From contig CALXNZ010000001.1 in assembly GCA_944389885.1 (NCBI GenBank), positions 1 to 64,000 on the forward strand: a stretch of DNA of 64,000 nt, written 5' to 3'. The notes beneath the pieces are model-generated. The model did no database searches and had not been told where the DNA came from. It saw only the letters and a list, made by a program, of their open reading frames with translations. This DNA is from an uncultured Opitutales bacterium. Lineage in GTDB: Bacteria; Verrucomicrobiota; Verrucomicrobiia; Opitutales; Intestinicryptomonadaceae. The position numbers and the translations under genes were made by a program. Below, in pieces: positions 7,421-17,391 of the stretch (the stretch's first letter is position 1; every line of letters begins with the position of its first letter).

Positions 7421-8995
7421 ATGATAGACAGCTTAATAAGACTTTTACTCGACACCGGACTATTTTACCTCGATTGGCGAATGATAGTCATGTGGGGTGT
7501 CGTCTTAATCCTGATGTATTTGGCCGTTTACAAGCAGTTCGAGCCGTTATTGCTGGTTCCTATAGCCTTTGGGGCGCTTTTGGCGAACCTCCCCACCGAG
7601 GGCGTAATAAACAAGCCTGCCGCTCCCATAGTAGCTACGGAATCCGGAACAATACAGGGCGTGTTTGTTTCGGAGGGTCAAAATGTTTTTGTGCCAAGAG
7701 TACTGAGGCAAATTCCCACAAAGGTTTCGGATATTCCCGGAGTCGCTACGGCAACGCCGCAAGAGGCCCAAAAATTGATATCCGAATACTTCGCGTTCGT
7801 TGAGAAAAATACTTCTAAAAAGGCGCGCGAAAACACCTTTGAGAAAGCAAAGGGCATACCGGATCTCATGGCTGTAATAAGGCCAAACGATGTATCCGCA
7901 ACGAATCAAGACGCCGTATCCTTTAAAGTAAAATTTAGAAATTCGGAGCTCGAATTGAAGGGCGACGATATTTTAGTGTGGGCAAAAGCTTCCGGGAACA
8001 TAACAGAAGTATATGCCGCAAAAGGCTCGAAAGTCACCAAGGGAGCAGAAATAGTGAATGTTTACAGCCAACGCAGCGGAGGTTTGTACTACTACCTGCA
8101 AATGGGCGTATTGCTCGAGCTGTTTCCGCCTCTAATATTTTTGGGTGTTGGAGCCCTTACCGACTTCGGACCCTTGATTGCAAATCCCAAAACGCTTCTT
8201 CTTGGAGGGGCGGCTCAATTCGGGGTATTCGCCACGTTTATAGGGGCGTATCTTCTCGGATTTAGCATTCCGGAAGCCGCTTCAATAGGCATTATAGGCG
8301 GAGCCGACGGCCCGACTTCGATTTTTATAACAAATAAGCTCGCCGCCCACCTATTGGCTCCAATAGCCGTGGCGGCGTACAGTTATATGGCTCTTGTTCC
8401 CATAATACAACCGCCAATAATGCGCGCCCTAACTACGGAAGCCGAACGTAAAATTAGAATGAAAAGCATGAGGAGGGTCGGAAAGCTCGAAAAGCTCATA
8501 TTCGCCCTCGGAATAGCGATTTTCTGCATACTTGTAGTACCCGACGTTTCGGCTCTGGTGGCGATGCTAATGCTCGGCAATCTCATAAGGGAGTGCGGCG
8601 TTTGCGAACGCCTTAGCAAAGCGGCTCAAAACGAAGTTATAAACGTCACCACCATATTCCTGGGAACATCTGTAGGCATAACCATGACAGGCGACAGATT
8701 CCTAAGGGTGGATACAATTTCAATACTATTGCTTGGAGTTGTAGCCTTTGGATTCTCAACCGCCGCCGGGGTGCTTATGGCGAAATTTATGAATTTATTC
8801 ATAAAAGACAAGCTCAACCCCCTCATAGGTTCGGCCGGCGTATCAGCGGTTCCGATGGCCGCCCGCGTATCGCAGGTTGAGGGGCAGAAAGCAGACCCCG
8901 GAAATTATCTGTTAATGCACGCCATGGGACCGAATGTTGCCGGAGTTATAGGAACGGCATTGGTGGCCGGATTTTTTATCGCCACCATAAAATGA
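7421..8995 (+). CDS. Sodium-translocating decarboxylase beta subunit with inserted soluble domain
   Basis: Integral membrane Na+ channel/decarboxylation subunit of oxaloacetate- or methylmalonyl-CoA-decarboxylase type pumps. Diagnostic segments are FEPLLLVPIAFG (40-51), GALTDFGPL (244-252), IIGGADGPTS (291-300), MALVPIIQPPIM and GSAGVSAVPMAARV. Shine-Dalgarno AGGAGG at 7405-7410 fixes the ATG. At 524 aa it is roughly 90 residues longer than the usual ~430. The excess is between helix 2 and the conserved core (about residues 64-215), with two half-motifs of lipoyl/HlyD style: ESGTIQGVFVSEGQNV (74-89) and ASGNITEVYAAKGSKV (190-205). No biotinyl M-K-M is present. No alpha (carboxyltransferase) subunit is encoded nearby. 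Confidence 0.9.
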   Translation: MIDSLIRLLLDTGLFYLDWRMIVMWGVVLILMYLAVYKQFEPLLLVPIAFGALLANLPTEGVINKPAAPIVATESGTIQGVFVSEGQNVFVPRVLRQIPTKVSDIPGVATATPQEAQKLISEYFAFVEKNTSKKARENTFEKAKGIPDLMAVIRPNDVSATNQDAVSFKVKFRNSELELKGDDILVWAKASGNITEVYAAKGSKVTKGAEIVNVYSQRSGGLYYYLQMGVLLELFPPLIFLGVGALTDFGPLIANPKTLLLGGAAQFGVFATFIGAYLLGFSIPEAASIGIIGGADGPTSIFITNKLAAHLLAPIAVAAYSYMALVPIIQPPIMRALTTEAERKIRMKSMRRVGKLEKLIFALGIAIFCILVVPDVSALVAMLMLGNLIRECGVCERLSKAAQNEVINVTTIFLGTSVGITMTGDRFLRVDTISILLLGVVAFGFSTAAGVLMAKFMNLFIKDKLNPLIGSAGVSAVPMAARVSQVEGQKADPGNYLLMHAMGPNVAGVIGTALVAGFFIATIK

Positions 8996-9020
8996 CATTA
9001 AGTTTGGGAGCTTAAAATCA

Positions 9021-9059
9021 AAGAGCCGTACGGCAACAGCCGCGCGGCTCCTTTTTTTA
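9021..9059 (+). terminator. Terminator after the OadB-like gene
   Basis: GAGCCG (9023-9028) pairs with CGGCTC (9045-9050), followed by seven T. It separates this gene from the convergent beta-galactosidase. Confidence 0.8.
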
Positions 9060-9068
9060 TTTCACCGC

Positions 9069-12000
9069 TTAAAAGTTCCCTGCGGGCGGAAGCCTCACTT
9101 TCATAAGAGAATCGCGCTCGGTAGAGTCCGAGAATGGCATTAGGGTAAAGCTCCATGCTCCAAGTTTGTCCAAATCTATAACAAATTCTTTTTTAGGCTC
9201 CGGCCCGCAGGAATTCGAGCCGAGACCGGAAACCTTGTATGCTATTCTGAGATCAAGAACTTTTGGGATTCCCAGCATATAGGGTCTTTCCGCCTGAAGA
9301 AGTTCCGATTGAGTCCAAGGCAAAAGAGCCACAGGATTTGGAGAATCCGGCATAGACACGAGTATTCCCGCCCCGGAATAATCCCCAAGCGCAAAGAAGC
9401 GTACCCCTTCCCTATTTCCCGTATCCTGCAATTTTGTATAAGGCTCGAAGAAATCGGAAGCTTTTAAGGAATACATGCCAATATCAGCCGAATAGAGCCT
9501 GTCGGGATAATTGGCAAACGGGCCTCGCCCGAAAAACTTCACATTGTCAAAACTTGTGCCAATGCCCATTCTCAGGCCAAGTCTCGGCACTATCACATTT
9601 TTAGGAATATCGCCTATTTTCTTCAATGAAGCGGATACATTCACAAAGCCGTTTGGTAAAATGATATACGCAACTCTGGTCTCAAAGCCAGACTTGTTGG
9701 CGTTCAAATATTTTGAACTGCAGTTGACAACCACCCTATCCTCCAACTCTTTCACGGAAATTTCAGGGGAATTAGGAAGGAGCTTATCGAGCATGGCGGC
9801 ATCAAATCGGGCTTTCAGATGGCGGTTGAAATTATCCATCCACGCCACCTTAAAGTCGAATTCCACAGGAGAAACCACGAGTTTTTTCCCATTGTATGAA
9901 TAGGAAAGCAAAGTAGCCGAAATTTTGTCGAAAACTATCTCGGCTCCGCCGGCTTTCACAACAATCGACGAATCGCCGGCAGAGACGGACGGACGCCCAC
10001 CCTCTATGCGAATTTCCGGATAGGGTTTCTTGTCCAATGGGAATTGCGCCTTTGCCACAAGCTCGCCGCGCCTGGCGTACGGAGTATGCCTCGTGCGCAA
10101 AAAAGACAAAGTATAAAAATATTCTCCGGGCTTTGAAGAATCGTAAGCTGGCATATCAAGTTTCAGGGATTTTTTTTCTCCGGCAGGCAGATGTATCGGC
10201 TCCAAATATTTTTCGGCGATAACTTTTCCGTCGCGCTCAATGGACACTATGGGGAGAAACGAATCAACATTCGTAGATATAAACTCGTTGGAGAGCGACA
10301 ACTCTCCCGGGCGCCCAGCGGACTCAATTTGAATATCCTGATACACCCTTGCGACTTCAAAATATTTTGCCGAATAGGTTCTATCGGCGAATACGACTCC
10401 GTTTAAGCAATAATTTTCCTTATTGGGCACGGTTCCCCAGTCCCTTGCGTCCGACAAATATAAGCTGCCCGAATCGTTTTTTTGGGGCAAATAGAGGGCT
10501 TGATCCACCCAATCCCATATGTATCCGCCGTTAAGGGCGTCCTGTGAGCGTATAAAAGACCATGTGTTGCGAAAATCTCCCAAAGTGTTTCCCATACAAT
10601 GGAAATATTCGCAAAAGAAGAAGGGGCGGGTCTCATTTACATGTTTTTTAAGATGGTTTTTCATGCGTGCCGTACCGCCGTACATAGGAGAAAAGAAATC
10701 CGAATCGCCATTAGCCCTACCGTTTACGATATCTCCGGTCTCGGCTTCTGAATGAATGAAATGCCCGGATTTCGCCGATAACCTGCGCCCCTCGAGTTCC
10801 ATAGCCCGCAAAGTCTTAGTATAATACACGGCAGACTCGTTCCCCACGGAAAATATAGATATGCACGGTATATTGCGATCCCTCAAAACCATGTTGCGCA
10901 TTCTGTCAACGCTTGCCGGAATATAGATTTCCAAATCGCTCGCGGCCGGCCTATCCCTAAAGTAGTGCATTTCATGGTTACATTCGTCCATAACCATGAT
11001 TCCGAAACGCGAGCACAGCATGTAAAATCGCGAATCTTTTGGATAGTGGGATGTCCTTAGAGAATTTATATTGGCGCGCTTCATCAAAATCATATCCTTC
11101 TTCATCCACTCAAAGGACATCGCCTTTCCCTTATCAGGAGACCAATCGTGATGATTTGTTCCCTTGATAAAAAACCTCTTGCCGTTTAAGGTCAATTGGC
11201 GCTTTGATTTGTCGATATCGAATTTCTTAAAACCGTAATCCGCAGCAACGGTTTCAATGTCTCCGCCATCGGCATCTACCAGCCTGAACGCCAAAGAATA
11301 CAATACGGGATTGTCCGGGCTCCACAAGTTTACGTCCCCTACATTTTGTTTCTCGGATATCTCGTATGCGGAATTCCCTTTAAGTTCCGGAATTTCCCTT
11401 GTGAAAAGGGGAGACCCGCCTATCGGTTTACCGCCAGAATCCAATAGATAAGCCTCCAATTTGCATTTAGCCGAATCTGAAGGGGATTTATTGCGAATTT
11501 TTACGGAGAAATCAATCTCGGCCGACGACAAGTCTGCGGACAATTTTGCGGGAGCGTAATAGTCTTCTACATGCAGCGGATTGCGCGCCACGAGCAGAAC
11601 GTCTCTTACAATTCCAACAACATGCGGCATATCCTGCATTTCCATATAGGCGCCCGTCGTATATTTAAACACTTCGGCCACGATGGAATTTTCGCCATCG
11701 GCATCTATATATTTTGTAATATCGAATTCCGCGGGCGTGAAACTATCTTCGCTATACCCGACGAAATTGCCGTTTACATACAGATTGAATCCGGTTCTGA
11801 CGCCATGGAATTGCACAAAAACAGCTTTCCCATTCCAGTTGGCGGGCAATACAAATTTTTTGCGATATACGCCCACCTGCCTATGAGCCTCTGGAATATA
11901 TGGTTTTTGAGCGGCGAGTGGAACAGTTTTTTTACCGCCTATATTTCCATATTCAAAATCCGGATACATATTTCCGCTGAAGTCGAAAAAGAATTCCATA

Positions 12001-12362
12001 GGCTGGTTGTCGTAAAAGATTCTGTCGAATCCCCTGCACTGCCAAGAATTCGGGACGTCAATGTCCGCCCAAGAGGAATCGTCAAAGTCCCGCTTGTAGA
12101 AATCGCCTTTAACTTCGGAATGGGATTTTGCGAAGAAGAATTTCCAATCGCCGTTGAGGGATTTGTACGACTCCGTGGAATAGGGATTTGCAATATCATC
12201 TATAGAAAGCGGAATGCTCGCCTCTGCAAAATTCGGATAGACTATATAAAAGGCGTGAGGATTCTCCTTATTTATCCTAAATACGGAAATGTCATTCCAT
12301 GCCTCGTGCCCCGACAAGGTCGCACCGAGAAATAAAAATCCTATAATGTTTACGAGTTTCAT
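9069..12362 (-). CDS. GH2 beta-galactosidase (LacZ type), exported
   Basis: Large retaining glycosidase of 1097 aa with an N-terminal signal peptide (MKLVNIIGFLFLGATLSG). Domain order is sugar-binding jelly roll (about 55-260), Ig-like (270-385), TIM barrel (390-660) and the C-terminal small-chain domain. Acid/base Glu is in S-V-G-N-E-S (E509), nucleophile in F-F-F-C-E-Y-F-H (E585); GTNHHDWSP (401-409) and SLRTSHYP are standard LacZ signatures. Where E. coli LacZ has D-Q-D-M-W-R, this reads MQDMPHVVG, so the substrate subsite differs and galactose specificity is not certain. It is divergent from uxaC. Confidence 0.92.
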   Translation of the reverse strand: MKLVNIIGFLFLGATLSGHEAWNDISVFRINKENPHAFYIVYPNFAEASIPLSIDDIANPYSTESYKSLNGDWKFFFAKSHSEVKGDFYKRDFDDSSWADIDVPNSWQCRGFDRIFYDNQPMEFFFDFSGNMYPDFEYGNIGGKKTVPLAAQKPYIPEAHRQVGVYRKKFVLPANWNGKAVFVQFHGVRTGFNLYVNGNFVGYSEDSFTPAEFDITKYIDADGENSIVAEVFKYTTGAYMEMQDMPHVVGIVRDVLLVARNPLHVEDYYAPAKLSADLSSAEIDFSVKIRNKSPSDSAKCKLEAYLLDSGGKPIGGSPLFTREIPELKGNSAYEISEKQNVGDVNLWSPDNPVLYSLAFRLVDADGGDIETVAADYGFKKFDIDKSKRQLTLNGKRFFIKGTNHHDWSPDKGKAMSFEWMKKDMILMKRANINSLRTSHYPKDSRFYMLCSRFGIMVMDECNHEMHYFRDRPAASDLEIYIPASVDRMRNMVLRDRNIPCISIFSVGNESAVYYTKTLRAMELEGRRLSAKSGHFIHSEAETGDIVNGRANGDSDFFSPMYGGTARMKNHLKKHVNETRPFFFCEYFHCMGNTLGDFRNTWSFIRSQDALNGGYIWDWVDQALYLPQKNDSGSLYLSDARDWGTVPNKENYCLNGVVFADRTYSAKYFEVARVYQDIQIESAGRPGELSLSNEFISTNVDSFLPIVSIERDGKVIAEKYLEPIHLPAGEKKSLKLDMPAYDSSKPGEYFYTLSFLRTRHTPYARRGELVAKAQFPLDKKPYPEIRIEGGRPSVSAGDSSIVVKAGGAEIVFDKISATLLSYSYNGKKLVVSPVEFDFKVAWMDNFNRHLKARFDAAMLDKLLPNSPEISVKELEDRVVVNCSSKYLNANKSGFETRVAYIILPNGFVNVSASLKKIGDIPKNVIVPRLGLRMGIGTSFDNVKFFGRGPFANYPDRLYSADIGMYSLKASDFFEPYTKLQDTGNREGVRFFALGDYSGAGILVSMPDSPNPVALLPWTQSELLQAERPYMLGIPKVLDLRIAYKVSGLGSNSCGPEPKKEFVIDLDKLGAWSFTLMPFSDSTERDSLMKVRLPPAGNF

Positions 12363-12515
12363 ATTGGGTCAAAATTTACAATAAATTCCTATGTATTACA
12401 ATATAACGCGCCAGAACGGCATGATATGAAACACAAAAAGTGCGCATAGTCAAGCCGCGATAGAAACGCTTTATGATTAGACAAAGAATGGGAATAAAAG
12501 CGGAATAGATTTATG

Positions 12516-12544
12516 TTGACCGAATATCCACTCAATACTAAAAA
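12516..12544 (+). promoter_or_regulatory. uxaC promoter
   Basis: TTGACC (12516-12521), 17-bp spacer, TAAAAA (12539-12544). The predicted transcript start falls about 14 bases before the uxaC ATG, leaving almost no leader and no Shine-Dalgarno. Confidence 0.55.
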
Positions 12545-12564
12545 TGCCGAAAAATTAACCATAT

Positions 12565-13974
12565 ATGAAACAATTCATAAATCCCAATTTCATGCTCGGA
12601 ACAAAATCCGCGCAAAAGCTTTATTTTGAATACGCAGCTGAATTGCCTATAATAGACTTTCATTGCCATTTAAATCCCGACGAAATAGTGGAAGACAAGA
12701 AATGGGACAACGTCGCCCAAGTATGGCTCGGAGGAGACCATTATAAATGGAGGGCTATGAGAAGCAACGGCGTAGAGGAAAAATTTTGCACGGGAACCGA
12801 AACTTCAGATAAAGAAAAATTCGATAAATTCGCTTTTACGATGCCGAAACTTCTCCGCAATCCAATATACCATTGGACGCACTTGGAGATGGCCAGATTT
12901 TTCGGCATAGACGACGTCCTTTTGTCGCCGGATACAGCCGACGAAGTTTGGACCCGATGCAACAAGGTTTTGAACGAAGGTCTGACCGCCCGCTCTTGCA
13001 TGAAGAACTGCAAAGTTGAGATAGTATGCACCACCGACGACCCTATATCCGATCTTTCAGCCCATAAAAAATTGAGGGACGAAAATTTTGAGATAAAGGT
13101 ATTGCCGACTTTTAGGCCGGATAAGACGCACGCGGTAAAGAATCCCTCCGATTATATAGCCTACATTTCAAAGCTTTCAGCAGCCGCGGGCATAGAGATA
13201 AAAGATTTCGACGATCTTGTCACTGCCATAAAGCGCAGACACGACTATTTCCATTCGATGGGCTGCAGATTGTCCGACAACGGCCTCGACACTATGTTCT
13301 ACGCCCCCGCAGACGAGCATACTTTGAATACTATTTTCAAGAAGGCGATGTCCGGACAATGCCTCGACTCCGGCGAGTCAGATAAACTAAAGTCCGCCGT
13401 ATTGACTGCATGCGCGGAGATGGACGCGGAATCCGGATGGACGCGCCAACTGCACATAGGAGCCATGCGCGACTGCAACTCTGCGATGTTTAAGAAACTT
13501 GGACCCGACACCGGATTCGATTCCATAGGCGAATCCAACTACGCCGCCGCTTTGGCCCGCCATCTCGACGACTTAAATTCGCGCGGGAAACTAGGTAGAA
13601 CGATTCTTTACAATTTGCATCCAAAAGATAACGAAATGCTTGCCACAATGCTCGGGAATTTCCAAAGCAACTTGTGCCCCGGCAAGATGCAGCTCGGATC
13701 CGGATGGTGGTTTTTGGATCAGGCCAATGGCATAAGGGCTCAAATCGAGGCGTTTTCGCAGCTTTCTCTGCTGGCAAATTTTGTAGGCATGGTCACGGAT
13801 TCGCGCTCATTCCTATCCTATCCCCGACACGAATATTTTCGCAGAATACTTTGCGACATAATCGGCAGGGAAATTGAAAACGGCTCCATTCCGGAAGACT
13901 ACGAACTCGCCGGCAGGCTTGTCTCCGACGTATCGTACAACAACGCCAAGAGCTATTTGCGCCTTGGCGTGTAG
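12565..13974 (+). CDS. uxaC: Glucuronate (uronate) isomerase
   Basis: Isomerises D-glucuronate to fructuronate and D-galacturonate to tagaturonate, first step of hexuronate use. The 469-aa length is typical. Seen are the N-terminal metal-binding I-D-F-H-C-H-L-N-P (about 30-38), C-T-T-D-D-P-I in the barrel centre, and WFLDQANG and VGMVTDSRSFLSYPRHEYFRR near the C-terminus, all strongly conserved in UxaC. The start ATG has no Shine-Dalgarno. uxaB and uxaA for the next two steps are convergent, directly downstream. Confidence 0.96.
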   Translation: MKQFINPNFMLGTKSAQKLYFEYAAELPIIDFHCHLNPDEIVEDKKWDNVAQVWLGGDHYKWRAMRSNGVEEKFCTGTETSDKEKFDKFAFTMPKLLRNPIYHWTHLEMARFFGIDDVLLSPDTADEVWTRCNKVLNEGLTARSCMKNCKVEIVCTTDDPISDLSAHKKLRDENFEIKVLPTFRPDKTHAVKNPSDYIAYISKLSAAAGIEIKDFDDLVTAIKRRHDYFHSMGCRLSDNGLDTMFYAPADEHTLNTIFKKAMSGQCLDSGESDKLKSAVLTACAEMDAESGWTRQLHIGAMRDCNSAMFKKLGPDTGFDSIGESNYAAALARHLDDLNSRGKLGRTILYNLHPKDNEMLATMLGNFQSNLCPGKMQLGSGWWFLDQANGIRAQIEAFSQLSLLANFVGMVTDSRSFLSYPRHEYFRRILCDIIGREIENGSIPEDYELAGRLVSDVSYNNAKSYLRLGV

Positions 13975-14004
13975 TTCTTCAGGTTGAGAGGCATATAGGG
14001 AAAA

Positions 14005-15492
14005 CTATAGAGTGACGCCGTTTTTAAAAATAGCTATTTCCCTATAACCGTTGAGCTCGGCCTTTGTCTTTTTGCCGTTTGCCACATCGATTACGAATTT
14101 AAAAAATTCCTCGGAAATATCGTCTATATTTTTACCGCCTACGATGGGCCCGGCGTCAAAATCTATCCACGACTGTTTTTTCTCAAAAAGAGGCGTGTTG
14201 GACGAGATTTTTACGGTTGGAACCGCAGAGGCGAAAGGCGTGCCGCGCCCGGTGCTAAAGAGGATTATTTGGCACCCGGCAGCCGCTAAAGCCGCAGTGG
14301 CAACAGGATCGTTTCCCGGAGACTCCAATAGCGTAAGTCCGGAAGATTTTATGCGTTCGGCATATCTTATTACGTCCATTACCGGAGATTTTCCGCCCTT
14401 CTGAACGCAACCCAAAGACTTCTCTTCGAGGGTGGATATGCCGCCGGCTTTATTTCCGGGCGAGGGATTTTCGTAAACCGGCATTCCTGAATTTACAAAG
14501 TAGCTCTTAAAGGAGTTTATCATATCGACGATTTTATCGAACACCTCCCTGCTAATTGCCCTTTCCATAAGCAGAGTTTCCGCACCGAACATTTCTGGGA
14601 CTTCGCAGAGGGCGCATGATGCTCCGCGCCTTATTGCCATATCGGCAAAACGACCTATGAGAACATTGGCGCTGATGCCAGAAAATGCGTCGGAGCCGCC
14701 GCATTTCAATCCAACGCGGAGTTTTGACAGAGGAAGCGCCCGGCGCTTGTCAGAGCGCATATTCGCGGCAAGCTCTTTTAGGATTTCAAATCCCGACGCC
14801 AATTCGTCCGAATGGCTTTGGGCCTCAAGAAAGCGGATTCGCGAAGCATCGCAAGTATCGACAAGCTCTTTAAACTTGTCCATTTTATTGTTTTCGCAAC
14901 CGAGCCCGAGGACGAGGACGCCTCCGGCGTTAGGATTTTTGCATAATCCCGCCAATATTTTGCGGGTATTTTCGTGGTCGCACCCGAGCTGCGAACAACC
15001 GTAAGGATGGGTTAATGAAAAAACTCCGTCCAGACCTGCGGCGTATTCGGAATTGCCGAAGCGCTTTGCCAGTTCGGAAGCCACGCAGTTTACGCACGAC
15101 ACAAGGGGGACTATCCAGAGCTCGTTGCGAACGCCCGCATCGCCGTTTTTACGCAAATAACCGTTGAAACATATTTGAGGGGAACTTTCGGCATTCGCAT
15201 GCAAGCCTGGAAGCGGAGAATACTCGTAAGCTCCCGTTTGGGGAATCGCAGTTTTTAAATTCGTCTCGTTCACCAATTCCCCTATGGATACGGGGCGCTC
15301 CACCTTACCTATGCGATGCCCATACTTTATCACATAGCCGCCTTTCGGAATATCTGTTATGGCGATTTTGTGCCCGAAGGGAATGTCGTCTTTCAATTCT
15401 ATACCGACTGGTTGAAGTATGGTTCCTTTTTTAAAATTATTTAGGGCAACAACCACATTGTCGGAATTATCTATTTTTATAAAATCCTTCAT
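14005..15492 (-). CDS. uxaA: Altronate dehydratase
   Basis: Dehydrates D-altronate to 2-keto-3-deoxygluconate in galacturonate breakdown. The 495-aa protein has an N-terminal SAF domain (about 1-90, with N-F-K-K-G-T and GYVIKYGHRIG) and the C-terminal catalytic domain with conserved cysteines (THPYGCSQLG, LGLGCENNKM, LKCGGSDAFSG). Its start overlaps the end of uxaB by 26 bases, indicating translational coupling. No kdgK/kdgA follows in the window. Confidence 0.95.
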   Translation of the reverse strand: MKDFIKIDNSDNVVVALNNFKKGTILQPVGIELKDDIPFGHKIAITDIPKGGYVIKYGHRIGKVERPVSIGELVNETNLKTAIPQTGAYEYSPLPGLHANAESSPQICFNGYLRKNGDAGVRNELWIVPLVSCVNCVASELAKRFGNSEYAAGLDGVFSLTHPYGCSQLGCDHENTRKILAGLCKNPNAGGVLVLGLGCENNKMDKFKELVDTCDASRIRFLEAQSHSDELASGFEILKELAANMRSDKRRALPLSKLRVGLKCGGSDAFSGISANVLIGRFADMAIRRGASCALCEVPEMFGAETLLMERAISREVFDKIVDMINSFKSYFVNSGMPVYENPSPGNKAGGISTLEEKSLGCVQKGGKSPVMDVIRYAERIKSSGLTLLESPGNDPVATAALAAAGCQIILFSTGRGTPFASAVPTVKISSNTPLFEKKQSWIDFDAGPIVGGKNIDDISEEFFKFVIDVANGKKTKAELNGYREIAIFKNGVTL

Positions 15493-16861
15493 TTAAGAAA
15501 TCCTCCAATGCGTTCAAAATGCCATTTTTTGCAATCATATTGACATATTTTAAAACCGCCGCGCACACGGAATCGTATCCGTCAAAATCGCGGTTTCCTT
15601 CAAATATCTTGGAAAGCAAATCTTCGGAGAAAGCCCCTATATCGGAATCTTTTTTATTTCCGCCCTCCGAAAATAAATAAGTAAAATTGGCGGCGAGCCC
15701 CAAACAAGCCGCATGCGGCACTCCATTTCCGCGCTCCACATAGCGCTTCATCGGCGGAGCCACGCGAACGGCGCATTTGCTTTCTATGTTGCTGGCGATA
15801 GACTTCAAAGAATGTTGCAAATAAGGATTTTTAAAGCGCTCTATCACCGACATTCCATAAGAGCGCAATTCGTCGGAAGGGAAGTCGAGAGTTTTAAGCA
15901 ATTCTCCGAACATCAAGGCGTCGAGATAGCGCGACAACAGCTGATGTTCCACAGCTTCGCAGACGGTGGAGAGGCCGAGCTGCAGGCCTATGGCGCTTAT
16001 GAGGGTATGCGGGGCGTTCAAGAATGTGACTTTTCTCGCCCTATAACCGGAAATATCGGAGGTGTAAACTGCGTTGAGGGCGGATTTTTCAAACGGCATT
16101 TCTTTTTTCACGCATTCGGGAGCTTCTATGGCCCAAAGGTAATAGGGTTCCGCCACAACGGCAAGGCGGTCCGGTTTCCCGTCTATCATTAAATTTCCGT
16201 CGAAGTCTTTGGGGAATCCGCTTACGATTCTATCAACAAGGGTGTTGCAGAACGCGCAGTTCTGCTCTACCCAAGAGGAGAACGCCCGCGGAAGATTCCA
16301 ATGGGCGGCATATTTTAATACGCACTCCTTTAAGGAATCGCCATTGCGCTCCAAAAGTTCGCACGGCATTATTATCAAGCCCCTACTTGAATCCCCGCAA
16401 AATATTTCATAGCGTTTGAATAAAAGCAGGGTAAGTTTAGCAGGAAAAGTCGATGGCGGAGTGTCCTCAAGTTTGTCAGAAGAGTTAAAGCATATTCCAG
16501 CCTCAGTGCTGTTTGAGAATACGAACCGCAAATCCTCCGAACCCGCAAATTTAATGAACTCGTCGAATTCGGAATACGGATTTACGGCCTTTGCGATTGA
16601 GTCTATGACAGAAACCTCCACAGACGCCCTGCCGTTTTTAATGCCGCGAGATATGAGATTGTATCGCCCTTTTTGCAGCTTGATATTTTCGACGGAACCG
16701 GTATTCCTCAAATTCAAAACGCAAACGCGGCCGTCGAAAAGTCCGCATTTATTCATTTCCGCGACGATATAATCCGCAAAAGCCCGCAGAAAATTTCCCT
16801 CGCCGAATTGCAATATTTTTATGGCGCCATTAGCGCCTCCATTTTTAGAAGCTGAGTCCAT
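15467..16861 (-). CDS. uxaB: Tagaturonate reductase
   Basis: NADH-dependent reduction of tagaturonate to altronate, a mannitol-dehydrogenase-family protein of 464 aa. The N-terminal I-L-Q-F-G-E-G-N-F-L-R-A-F motif and the NLRNTGSV loop fit UxaB; K-V-T-F-L-N-A-P-H-T in the middle holds the catalytic region. Start chosen at ATG 16861; the longer frame begins with TTG at 16873 and adds four residues only. First gene of the uxaB-uxaA operon. It could be fructuronate reductase (UxuB) instead, but the partner uxaA supports UxaB. Confidence 0.88.
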   Translation of the reverse strand: MDSASKNGGANGAIKILQFGEGNFLRAFADYIVAEMNKCGLFDGRVCVLNLRNTGSVENIKLQKGRYNLISRGIKNGRASVEVSVIDSIAKAVNPYSEFDEFIKFAGSEDLRFVFSNSTEAGICFNSSDKLEDTPPSTFPAKLTLLLFKRYEIFCGDSSRGLIIMPCELLERNGDSLKECVLKYAAHWNLPRAFSSWVEQNCAFCNTLVDRIVSGFPKDFDGNLMIDGKPDRLAVVAEPYYLWAIEAPECVKKEMPFEKSALNAVYTSDISGYRARKVTFLNAPHTLISAIGLQLGLSTVCEAVEHQLLSRYLDALMFGELLKTLDFPSDELRSYGMSVIERFKNPYLQHSLKSIASNIESKCAVRVAPPMKRYVERGNGVPHAACLGLAANFTYLFSEGGNKKDSDIGAFSEDLLSKIFEGNRDFDGYDSVCAAVLKYVNMIAKNGILNALEDFLNEGFYKNR

Positions 16862-17201
16862 ATAAGAATTCAAATTACGGCTACAACGATATTTGCGCCA
16901 TATCTCATTTCAAGATTAAACTTGCCGGGCGAGCGCGGCGGACATATTGCGCGCGGACGAATCTAAAAGAATATAGATAATGCGTAAGATACTCCGTTTC
17001 CAGCTGACAATTTAAATGGGACATCTAAATGCTTAAAGCCAATGGCGTCCACATGCGGCACTTAGCCGAATAAATAATAAGTCTCCATAAGCAAAAAGGA
17101 GCGGGAAATATAGGGTTGCCGATTACAAAGTTTTCTTTGGCTAAACAACGATTTACAATATTTGGAATTTTCCAGATTTATAATTGATAAACATATAAAA
17201 A
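16862..17201. other. Intergenic region upstream of uxaB
   Basis: About 340 bp with no supported gene; it holds the uxaB promoter on the minus strand. I found no clear operator or riboswitch. Small frames here are not protein-like. Confidence 0.5.
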
Positions 17202-17243
17202 CCAAAAATGTTCGGCGCGAACAAACACACCGAACATTTTTGG
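17202..17243 (-). terminator. Terminator of tRNA-Leu
   Basis: Fourteen-base perfect stem CCAAAAATGTTCGG / CCGAACATTTTTGG followed by T-rich sequence on the minus strand. The upstream arm begins inside the CCA end of the tRNA, so tRNA and terminator overlap. Confidence 0.85.
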
Positions 17244-17325
17244 TGCTCAGAATGGGACTCGAACCCATAAGCCTTGCGGCATACGCCCCTCAAACGTACG
17301 TGTCTACCAATTTCACCACCTGAGC
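17241..17325 (-). tRNA. tRNA-Leu (anticodon GAG)
   Basis: Folds as a class II tRNA: acceptor GCTCAGG with TCTGAGC, D stem GTG/CAC, anticodon stem TACGT/GCGTA with loop TTGAGGG (anticodon GAG), long variable arm GCC-GCAA-GGC, T arm ATGGG/CCCAT with TTCGAGT loop, discriminator A and encoded CCA. GAG reads CUC/CUU leucine codons. Confidence 0.97.
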
Positions 17326-17342
17326 TATTTTGAAAGTCAAAC

Positions 17343-17370
17343 CTTGTAGCTTTTTTTTTGTTCAATGCAA
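17343..17370 (-). promoter_or_regulatory. Candidate tRNA-Leu promoter
   Basis: On the minus strand TTGCAT (17370-17365), 16-bp A-rich spacer, TACAAG (17348-17343), placing the start about ten bases before the mature tRNA. Confidence 0.45.
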
Positions 17371-17391
17371 GTTTTTTTTTACAAATCGCAG

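Noticed and set aside
11571-12335. 254-codon + strand frame
   Set aside because: Fully antisense to the GH2 gene, odd composition, no recognisable domain.
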